Assembly: GCA_019155185.1 (NCBI GenBank)
Contig: CM032794.1
Coordinates: forward strand, 12,626,721-12,690,720
DNA from: Beaufortia kweichowensis
Lineage: Eukaryota; Chordata; Actinopteri; Cypriniformes; Gastromyzontidae
Direction of reading: 5' to 3'
Length of the DNA: 64,000 bases
Shown here: piece by piece, positions 51,400 to 61,126 of the stretch
Layout of the letters: every line of letters starts with the position of its first letter
Numbering within the stretch: the first letter of the stretch is position 1
Notes under the pieces: generated by a model
What the model was told of the DNA's origin: nothing
Database searches by the model: none
What the model saw: the letters and a program-made list of their open reading frames with translations, nothing else
Position numbers and translations under genes: made by a program

Positions 51400-52990
51400 C
51401 GTCAAACCTTTAAATGAAACCCAAATGTATGCAGCATACAGTTATTAGAATCAGCGCAGAAACATTAACCCAAGATGCATTGTATATTATAGCTTAGTGT
51501 GGTAATGTAAATGTATATTTTTTATAATATTTATTTTAGATATTTTTATTAACAAACACTGTTGTAAAGAAAATTCAAATTAATTATATCACATTTTACC
51601 CCAAGTATGCACAGGGTTAAATGTTGAAACATTTGTAGCACAGTAGCTTCTTTCACACATTCTAGGTGGGTGTTCAAGTATTATCCTTATGAAGCAAATA
51701 ATATGTGGGCGATGTATTAAAGGGCTTTTAAAGGTACAATTCATTGTATATGTTGTACTCAGTCCAGCTTCAGACGTGTTGTTTCATTGTAAGGTTTACC
51801 AAACATGACGTATCCAACCTATACGATAAGTGGAGAGGCTTGTCGAGATGATGGCATTCAGCAAAACATGTAATTAATGTACATTTTCACAGGAAATATA
51901 ATAATACGTTTCTGTGAACTCATCATTGCTTTTTGATAAATGCCTGTTGCTACAAGATTAAATGTTCATAAATTCTCTTTCAGATGAAACGCTCAGTCCA
52001 TTACTTGTTCAGATATGTCATTTATGTGTTCCAAACAGCAGGATATGAACCGAAATGAGCTTAATTCAATATGAGACATAAAAGCTTATCAGGGTTTTAA
52101 ATAGCAGGAGATATTTCTTGGTAACTTTATTTATTGACAGTTTCGCATTTACAAACACGACCAAAGGCATACACACATTAAATGTATAGGCCTTTAGCAA
52201 AGCCTAAGCAAATGTTAAAAATACATTTTGTATTTTAAAATTGATTTTTGACATGCACTTAAAGAAAACGTACACCGTGATCTATTAATTTCTAGCCTTC
52301 ACTATTTCTTAAAGATATAAATAATACTGAATTGTTAATACATATTGCTCTAGTCACTTGTCATATAAACTGGTCCGTTTATTCAGCAGGTGTACAAAGT
52401 GTACTCTAAGTAACAATTATGTTGCTTTTAGTTCTTATACATTGTAATGGTCACTAATAGCAAATAAATCTGACCCTTCGTACTAAAGTTCATACTCATA
52501 ACTGTTTTTGGTCCTCACAAATGGATGTTGAATTGCGTCATAAGCACTAAAACAGCAGGCTGGCATCATCAGCTGATTGCAGATGTATTAGCTTTATAAC
52601 CTGCTTGGAGTGTTTACTGGTTAGTACTTAAGAGTAAGGGACAGCATTACTTATCAGTATGGTATGTCGGCTGAAAAGTAGATTCCCTGAAGTACACGCA
52701 ATGCCCTGCACAAGGATTAACCAATGCCCGTAAACAAAGCCAGTTATTACTGTAGATTCTATTTTTTTCTTATTTACGAAACTGCGAAAATTTCAGTAAA
52801 AATTAAAAACTTTCCACCTTTAACATCTCAAGGATCAACTTCTAGCAGTTTTTATAACAGCTAACATTTTTTAGCAATTACAGCAGCTGTAACATAAAAC
52901 ATTTTCTTGCAAGATCCACAGAAACTGTTCACAAGAATTACAAAATTAATGTAGTGAAAGAGCACTTACAGAGAGAGATATAAATCAATG
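51400..52990. other. divergent intergenic region between atp6v0d1 and agrp
   Basis: AT-rich sequence of about 1.6 kb with no exon seen. It must contain the upstream control regions of both divergent genes. Confidence 0.5.
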
Positions 52991-52993
52991 TAT

Positions 52994-52997
52994 ATGT

Positions 52998-53075
<78 letters not shown>

Positions 53076-53084
53076 ACGTGTGTA
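52994..53084. repeat. long (TG)n microsatellite in the agrp promoter
   Basis: About 40 TG units with a few interruptions (TGCGTACGTG at the right), ending about 95 bases upstream of the agrp TATA box. Confidence 0.97.
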
Positions 53085-53177
53085 TGAGTTATACGGCTGT
53101 GTCTGGCACAAGAGACCACACCTCCGTCCATTGATCAGCACCATTTGGTCCTCACCTCCCACCTTAAGAAGCAGCTT

Positions 53178-53185
53178 TATAAATA
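53178..53185 (+). promoter_or_regulatory. agrp: agrp TATA box and non-coding first exon
   Basis: TATAAATA is followed about 30 bases later by a short segment ending ACTGCAG|GTAGGTAAA (donor at 53226). The next exon has an acceptor, TTTCTGCAG, at 53359, 50 bases before the start codon. This gives an untranslated exon of roughly 53208-53225, the same arrangement as in mammalian Agrp. Confidence 0.65.
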
Positions 53186-53409
53186 TCTTGTGCACGCCCT
53201 CAGCGAGGGACACAGAACACTGCAGGTAGGTAAAACACCCACACTCACATACACACAACCAACAACACAACATAACTCATTTAAAAAACAAATATCTTTT
53301 AACACACTGACTAAAACACATGCAGATATTTTTGCTGCTAAATATTTTCGTTTCTGCAGTGAAAAGGTTCGACCAGATCATCAAAGTTAATCTTCTATGT
53401 GAGTTGATA

Positions 53410-54817
53410 ATGATGCTGAATTCAGTGTTTTTCTGCTGGTTCATAATGAATGTCATGGTACTGGCATCACATCCAAACCAGAGGCGTAGTCAAAGCTCTT
53501 TGGACTTTTCTGATACATGTAAGTTTATTTTATTATATCAAAATTGTTTCTTAGACATAAAAACATTGAAGAGTATATCATTTTTTGTTGATGAATTAAA
53601 ATATATTGTTTGTGACACAGAAAACAATTTTTAACAGAAATTATAATTGTATTTTGACATGTTTTAAATAATTTCATGTTTTTGTCAGAAGATAATATTT
53701 ACATTTTGGTCATTATGTTAACAAAAACAAGGGCAAGATATAACTTACAAAATTGTACACAATATGTAAGTCTCTTAAAAGACTACATGCTGTGAAACAA
53801 TGAATTTCTATGTTGTGCTATATTATTTCTATATTATGAAGTAACATAATGGACTGTTTATGGCTGTGTTTGGTTTGATTGTGTCTTGCATGGTGAAGAC
53901 TTACTACCCGGAGTGGACCCAGAGCAATTTGAAATAATCTCAGCAGAAGAAAAACTGATAGAAGATATTGGTCTTTATGATGAGGTAATGAATTGACATA
54001 TTGTGCATGTCTCTAAAATCAATATAAATTTAAATATTACATTTGAGGGACTGCCCTCATTAGGATTGTGCCTAATTGTGGGCAATTCTTAGGCAAAGGT
54101 TTAGTGTTGATTGAACAACTATGATCTCAATAATTCTGCTGTTTTTACTTGGGATAAAAAACGCTATCTAGCCATAGCTGCACATAATTTTAGAAAATAT
54201 TTCTGTGAAATATATTATAGTTTTATAGCTAAAAATTACATATAATATTCCTACTGTATTCCAAAATTATCTCTTTTGTGTCTATTTTTATTTCTCCTTT
54301 TAAGAGCCATTTTGGAGGAAAAATACAAAAATACAGAAAGTAAAAATACAAAAGTACAAAAAGTAAAATAATTGTTTAATTTTATTATGTTAAAATACTT
54401 GTAATATGCAGAGAAAGTAAACACTTCAGCTCTGTTTAAGCAAGCTTGATTATCTGTTTGTCTGACCAATGGAAAACTGGGGGAGTGTTTAAAACAGTAA
54501 TAGACCAAATGGAGCAGATGAATCCTAAATGAACACTCCATTAAGTATACTAAATTACAAAATAGCAAGCTCTGAGCATTAAAATCTAAAGTATTTTTTA
54601 ATTGTTTTCGTTGCCATGGCTACAGGACATAGGTAAAGCTATACAGCTGCAGAGAAGAGGCACTCGCTCCCCCAGTCGCTGTATCCCGCATCAGCAGTCC
54701 TGCCTGGGCCACCACCTGCCCTGCTGCAACCCATGCGATACATGTTACTGTCGCTTCTTTAAGGCCTTCTGTTACTGCCGCAGCATGGACCATACCTGCA
54801 AACATGAACATGCATAG
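53410..54817 (+). CDS. agrp: agrp, agouti-related peptide precursor
   Basis: Secreted neuropeptide that antagonises melanocortin-3/4 receptors and promotes feeding. Coding exons: 53410-53518, 53899-53984 and 54626-54817; junctions are GT-AG and phases agree; 128 residues. Residues 1 to about 20 (MMLNSVFFCWFIMNVMVLAS) are a signal peptide; the second exon is acidic propeptide (PEQFEIISAEEKLIEDIG). A dibasic QRRGTR precedes the C-terminal cystine-knot domain. It has ten cysteines (84, 91, 98, 99, 102, 105, 107, 114, 116, 123) and the receptor-binding CRFFKAFCYC loop, human CRFFNAFCYC, with Asn replaced by Lys. AATAAA follows at 55087. Position next to atp6v0d1 identifies the AGRP orthologue rather than the second fish agouti-related gene. 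The start codon is the first of two adjacent ATGs. Confidence 0.95.
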
Positions 54818-55086
54818 AGCCAAGCATTGCCCTGAACTGGCTAAAGGCTGCGTACATTTACTGTGTATACAACCAAAGAATGTGAATATGGACAATGCAA
54901 ACATATTCCCTAAGACAGCCTTATGCTATCCTTAAAGAGGATTTTGACTAGAACACAAATAATGTAAAAAGAGGTATAAGGTGCACAAAGCATAGAATAA
55001 GTTTATCTTCATCTTTTATTGCTGCAGATGTTGTATTATTGCATTTTGAGGCAAATGTTGTTTCAAATTTTTTTGTATATGTGTTC

Positions 55087-55092
55087 AATAAA
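55087..55092 (+). terminator. agrp: agrp polyadenylation signal
   Basis: AATAAA 270 bases after the stop codon. Confidence 0.7.
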
Positions 55093-55354
55093 CATTATTG
55101 CATGCAATATGTCAAGTTATGTTACTTATTATTAAATTATTTTTATTATTAACTGCACAACACGCTAAAAGACTAAAAATGATGTTAAAAATATATTTTA
55201 AGCTATAAAAAGATAAAAAATATAAAATCATATGGAATTTACATTAATATACCTAAGACATATGGGAATAAGGGTCATTTTTGATCAGCAAATTTATTGC
55301 AGCATCTAAATACCAACCCAAAATGATATATTACTATGACATTCCATTGATTTA

Positions 55355-55493
55355 CACATTTGGCAGATGCTTTTATTCAAAGCAACTTACAGTGCATTTA
55401 ACCTTGTTTGCGTTTTATTAGTATGTGTGTCAAACCCATGATCTTTGCATTGCTAGCACAATGGTTTACCTATTGCGCTACAGGAACATATTC
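55355..55493 (-). mobile_element. tRNA-derived SINE copy
   Basis: Read on the minus strand, the head TGTTCCTGTAGCGCAATAGG resembles an A box and GATCATGGGTTTGACACACA a diverged B box. The tail GCTTTGAATAAAAGCATCTG CCAAATG is the L2-related 3' tail of V-SINE-like fish elements. It sits between agrp and chymotrypsinogen copy A. Confidence 0.65.
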
Positions 55494-55625
55494 CATATTC
55501 CAAAACAATCTATGAGATAAAATAATAAAAAAGTTTTTTGTTGGTACAGTATATGTAATATAATTTTCATATAGCCTACGTAATATGTTCATTAAACACA
55601 GGAAAATGTAGTGACGTTATAGATC

Positions 55626-55631
55626 TTTATT
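55626..55631 (-). terminator. chymotrypsinogen copy A polyadenylation signal
   Basis: AATAAA on the minus strand 29 bases after the stop codon, the short 3' leader usual for pancreatic protease genes. Confidence 0.7.
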
Positions 55632-55659
55632 TGTTGATGAGACTAACAACATCAGGTGC

Positions 55660-57136
55660 TTAGTTTGAAGCAATGGTTTGGTCAATCCAGGGACGGAGGG
55701 CAGTGACACGTGCATACACTCCAGGAGTGGAGGTGGAGCAGGTGCTGCTGCCCCAAGACACGATACCAACCAGAGTCCAGACGTTACTCTTCTGACAGAC
55801 CAGAGGGCCACCAGAATCACCCTGAAACACACAGAAGAGAGTTTGGAGTTGATAAGCATACTGTTACAAAATCTATATAATATATTAAAAACAAAAAGAA
55901 TATATGCAATAAGAAGGTAAGTACTGATTTTGATCATTTTAGTGTCATTTCATTAGCTGTAGCTTACCATGCAAGAAGAGGACACCGGAAGCACCGGCAC
56001 AGATCATCAGATTGGTGATTTTGTTTCCCCAGTAATTCATGCAGTTGTTATTGGTCAGCAGAGGCAGAGCAGCCTGCTGGAGGAGAGGAGGGGTATTTGC
56101 GGCTGAAATGCAATGAAAAAAGGCACGTTTTAATAATCTTCAACATGCAGTAGAAAATGAGTCAAGCTACATTGGAAAACATTATTATTAGAAGTGAGAA
56201 ATGAACCTACCATTGTATCTTGTCAGGCCCCATCCAGTGGTAACACAGTTCATTCCACCAGGGAAGTTGTCAGATGCTTCAGCAAGGCACACAGGAGACA
56301 CATGTGTGTTGAGCTGAGCAGGGGAGGCCAGCTTGATCAGCGTGATGTCATTGTTGATGGTGAAGCTGTTGTAGTTAGGGTGCTTGAAGACCTTTGAGTA
56401 GAAGAGGATGTTACAAATTTAGCAATGCTTTTTTATGCAATAGGTGTAATCTGTTGTGCACACGTTAAGTTGTCCAAAACAAGTATATATAAAAATATAA
56501 AAGTATATAAAAAATATACACCTGGCCAACTGTCATGACCTGAATGGGCTCAGAATTAGAGGAACGATCATGCTCACCCAGAATAACTCGATGAGAGGTC
56601 CTATAATATTATAACAGTAGGTGATTATACAGTTACATTTACTACTATTTTTATTATTATTATTTCTTTCAAGTTTTTATTGGCAAAATATATTTTTTCT
56701 ATTGTGTTTGGTCTTTAAAACTGTCTTACCTCACATCACAGTGAGCAGCTGTCACAACCCAGTACTCACTGATAAGTGAGCCACCACAGAAGTGCCAGCC
56801 AGTGTTATCCTATAACATACAAACATACTGTAAATTTCCAGTCATTATTAAAAACTGATGTTAATCATTTAAAATGACCAATGATGCCCATTTTACCTGC
56901 AGAGACACCTGCCAGGGCCAGGAGTGAGGCCGTGCCTCCTCACCGTTCACAATGCGGGAGTAGCCAGTGATGACGGGAGGGATGGCAGGATTGCCACAGC
57001 CTGGAAGACAGAAGTAATTTTTAAATCATCCACCTATAAATAACGTCAAAAATCCACTAAATTGTAAGAGCAACAGTTTCAAACCATAGACTGTAGCGAT
57101 GAAGGCAAAGCAGGAGAGGATCCAAAGGGAGGCCAT
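55660..57136 (-). CDS. ctrb1: chymotrypsinogen copy A (Gly226 type), one-base insertion in exon 6
   Basis: Pancreatic serine protease zymogen, S1 family. Seven exons on the minus strand: 57085-57136 (signal MASLWILSCFAFIATVYG), 56897-57000 (propeptide Cys and the YSR|IVNG activation site), 56730-56809 (TAAHC), 56522-56600, 56211-56391 (NNDITLIKLA, the catalytic Asp), 55968-56102 and 55660-55821 (GDSGGP). Residues set by homology: Ser189, Gly226, hence chymotrypsin A-type specificity. Splice sites, TATA box and polyadenylation signal are intact. Exon 6 is 135 bases against 134 in copies B and C. Near 55972-55985 the frame passes from GASGV into LFLH, and the next exon would stop at once (TGA), removing the catalytic serine. 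It is either a recent loss-of-function allele or a base-calling error. Expected length without the extra base is 263 residues. The symbol denotes family, not a proven one-to-one orthologue. Confidence 0.9.
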
Positions 57137-57171
57137 TGCTGGAGTTAAAGTGTGTCTGCTTACCTGAGGTC

Positions 57172-57180
57172 TTTATATAC
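57172..57180 (-). promoter_or_regulatory. TATA box of chymotrypsinogen copy A
   Basis: TATATAAAG on the minus strand, 36 bases before the ATG with transcription expected just upstream of the start codon. An E-box-like CATGTG lies about 20 bases further upstream. Confidence 0.75.
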
Positions 57181-57199
57181 CCAGTCACCAACCACATGC

Positions 57200-58250
<1,051 letters not shown>

Positions 58251-58253
58251 CAT

Positions 58254-58259
58254 TTTATT
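58254..58259 (-). terminator. chymotrypsinogen copy B polyadenylation signal
   Basis: AATAAA on the minus strand about 43 bases after the stop codon. Confidence 0.65.
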
Positions 58260-58301
58260 AATTAATTGCATACTTTGTACAAAAACTGTAAAAGCAATTT
58301 T

Positions 58302-59767
58302 TTAGTTTAGAGCAATGGTCTGGTCAATCCAGTCACGCAGTTCGGTTACACGAGCATACACTGCTGGCAGGCTGGTTGAGCAGGTGCTACTGCCCCAGGA
58401 CACAATACCAACCAGAGTCCAGGCACCATCCTTCTGACAGACCAGAGGACCACCAGAATCACCCTGAAACACACAAAAAAATCAGTTCTACATTCAAAAA
58501 TTAAAGAGTAAAATAAATATAATAAACTGTAATGCTTAGAGATTTACCATGCAGGAAGAAACACCAGAGGCACCGGCACAGATCATCATGTTAGTGATGT
58601 TGCTTCCCCAGTGACGTTTGCAGTCATCGTTGGTCAGCAGAGGCAGAGCGGCCTGCTGGAGGATAGCAGGGGTATCAGGAGCTGGAAAGCAAAAAGAGAT
58701 TTTATTTTAACATGCATTACACATTATAGATGCTGGGGAATACAACAATAAAACTGCTGTGAGAAAGCAAAATCTGAAACCCACCATTGTATCTGGTCAG
58801 GCCCCATCCGGAGGTGACACACTTCATTCCACCGGGGAAGTTGTCAGATGTTTCAGCAAGGCACACAGGAGACACATGTGTGTTGAGCTGAGCAGGGGAG
58901 GCCAGCTTGATCAGCGTGATGTCATTGTTGATGGTGAAACTGTTGTAGTTAGGGTGCCTGAAGACCTTTGAGAAACAAAGTTCAGACACTTTTATCATTA
59001 GATGCAGCACTCCTGGTTTGTTATCTCTTTGTTAAACCACAGCGATTTAAAAATACGTTTGAATTATTCTACACACCTGTCCAATGGTCATGACCTGAAT
59101 GGGCTCAGAGTTGGAGGAGCGATCATGCTCACCCAGAACAACGCGATGAGAGGTCCTAGCAAAATAGTTTTATTTACATTTAGAGCTTTATATATATATT
59201 TTACTTAATACTTGATACAGAAACATGTCTCTGAGATCTAAAAAATAGTGTTTAAAAAGCAGTTGAATGGATAATAATAGAGATCATACAGTTATATGAG
59301 GGATTTTAATGCTGTCTTACAGTACCTGACATTGCAGTGGCCGGCAGTCACGACCCACATCTCACTGATCAAGGAACCACCGCAGAAGTGGAAGCCAGTG
59401 AAGTCCTTAGATGAAACATACATTTTTAATATACATTTTTTAATATTCATATTACTCACGTCATTTGTCAATAAAATAAAGAAATTAAGTCTGACTGCAC
59501 CTGCAGAGACACCTGCCAGGGCCATGAGTGTGGCACTGCCTCCTCACCATTCACAATCCTGGAGTATCCAGTGATGACAGGGGGGATGGAAGGAGTGCCA
59601 CAGCCTTAAAAATATAAACAAGCACTTGTTTATCTTTCGCCATAGATGTAAACATTGACTGTGTCTTTGTACATTTTTTTACCCGTTTCTTACTGAAGAA
59701 AAAACAGTAACATACCATAGGCTGCTCCGATGAAAGCAAGGCACGAAAGGATCCAAAGGAAGGCCAT
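58302..59767 (-). CDS. ctrb1: chymotrypsinogen copy B (Ala226, B type)
   Basis: Pancreatic chymotrypsin zymogen with an intact reading frame of 263 residues. Exons on the minus strand: 59716-59767, 59501-59604, 59326-59405, 59077-59155, 58785-58965, 58548-58681 and 58302-58463. Signal peptide MAFLWILSCLAFIGAAYG, then CGTPSIPPVITGYSR|IVNG with the Arg-Ile activation site. The triad is His75 (in TAGHC, not the usual TAAHC), Asp120 and Ser213 (GDSGGP). Ser189 gives chymotrypsin specificity. The residue equivalent to 226 is Ala (SLPAVYARV), the B-type state, unlike copies A and C. The exon 3 donor is weak (CAG|GTACTG). TATA box and AATAAA (58254-58259) are in place. Exon 5 shares an 87-base identical tract with copy A. 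Confidence 0.96.
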
Positions 59768-59814
59768 TTCTGAGCTGAGATCTCTGAGCTGAGTTGTTAC
59801 ACCAGCTCTTGGGA

Positions 59815-59823
59815 CTTTATATA
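59815..59823 (-). promoter_or_regulatory. TATA box of chymotrypsinogen copy B
   Basis: TATATAAAG on the minus strand, 48 bases before the ATG, the same sequence as in copy A. The 5' leader contains a tandem CTCAGCTCAGA duplication. Confidence 0.75.
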
Positions 59824-59970
59824 CTCAACATCTTGCTATACATTTGCATATGTTGCAAAATGTATGGCCATGAAAGTGCTTATACTGTGCAACCGTGTCA
59901 CCTGTTCATGTTTGTTATCTCAACATTATCTCACATTTGTATGTACAGTTACATGTTTAGAATGCTATAT

Positions 59971-60142
59971 GAAAAAGTGCCTTAAATTTTTAAGTCCAGT
60001 CAACTTGGCTTTATAGGTCATTTTTTGTTTTTTAACATGTTGAAATAAGTTGAAAATAGTTTAAAAAACTTGAAATAATTTATTTGAAGTTTTAATGACT
60101 TGTAAAGTCATTGTAAAATTTTACAAATAATTTTTTACAGTG
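59971..60142. repeat. MITE, second member of the family at 6439-6661
   Basis: Left arm GTGCCTTAAATTTTTAAGT then CCAGTCAACTTGGCTTTATA, and right end TTTTTTACAGTG. It lies between divergent copies B and C. Confidence 0.65.
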
Positions 60143-60156
60143 TAGAAATGGAAATA

Positions 60157-60390
60157 TGTGACCCTGCCTGTAAAACTGTAAAACCTGCCTACTAAATTTT
60201 AGACATAAAATCTTCCTACATAATGTAAAGAACATTCTGTGAAAATATAACCTTGATATCTTTAAAACTGACTATGACATTTTAAAGATTAAAGTCATAC
60301 TGATATTTATAGATGAAATCAAACTTTGATGCTTATTATATCATAATTTGATTTTGAGACTTTAGCCTGGTTTTTACAGACAGGGTCACA
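60157..60390. mobile_element. MITE with TGTGACCCTG inverted termini
   Basis: TGTGACCCTGCCTGTAAAA at the left and TTTTTACAGACAGGGTCACA at the right are clean inverted repeats. The inside matches 2446-2815, which carries an extra nested insertion. Confidence 0.75.
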
Positions 60391-60989
60391 TGTGAATTTG
60401 GTGTAAATGTATGCAGTTTTATGGAATTTCACTATTCTACTAAAATGTGAAATTACTGGTAAATTATACTGCATACTATAAATTATATGGAATATAAAAA
60501 AAATGTAGGGCATTCACTTTACAATGTGAGAAATGACAACGTCCAAGTGGAACAATCTGATAAACATTTCACAAGGAGGAAACAGTGAACATACATTAAC
60601 TACTCAGAGCATCCACACATTATGTTTAAAATATGGTCTCAAAACAAATTTAAAATGTTGCGAAGCATTTAAAATAAGGAATAAACCATGTCCCCAACAG
60701 AGTAAACTGTTTTTATTGGAAATTAAAACAAGAATTTATACTAATGCCTTTGACATTGCCTTACATATTTTCACACTGCATTAGAAAGAAACAGTCAAAT
60801 AAATCATTCAAATATATTATACTACAATGTACAAAAACATAAGATAAAAACAAGTGGAAAACTTCTATTTAGTTCAAATCAGTCGAATATAAGTGTTTGT
60901 GACATATTGCACACTTGAACACGGGCTGTTAAAATTCTGATGTACAGATACAGTGGTGAGAAAGGTGGGTTTGTGCACAGGTGGTGAGC

Positions 60990-61092
60990 AGCTGATGAAG
61001 GCTCTCAGGGTTAATTTTTTACCTCACTCATCCTCCTTTGCTTGTAATGTGGTCATTGGTCAGTGTGTGGCCACATTTTGGTGTTAAATAGG
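60990..61092 (+). promoter_or_regulatory. promoter region of chymotrypsinogen copy C
   Basis: A TTAAATA TATA-like box (61084-61090) lies about 37 bases before the ATG. Upstream, GCACAGGTGGTGAGC (about 60976-60990) contains a CAGGTG E-box, the half-site bound by the acinar factor PTF1 in pancreatic enzyme genes. The site call is by consensus only. Confidence 0.4.
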
Positions 61093-61126
61093 ACTTACTG
61101 TTATGAAACCTTGTCTCTTCTGCAGA

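Noticed and set aside
52938..53273. His/Thr-rich and Cys/Val-rich frames
   Set aside because: Both are translations of the (TG)n/(CA)n microsatellite.
55617..55937. 106-codon minus-strand frame over the last exon of chymotrypsinogen copy A
   Set aside because: It is an out-of-frame shadow of the GDSGGP exon.
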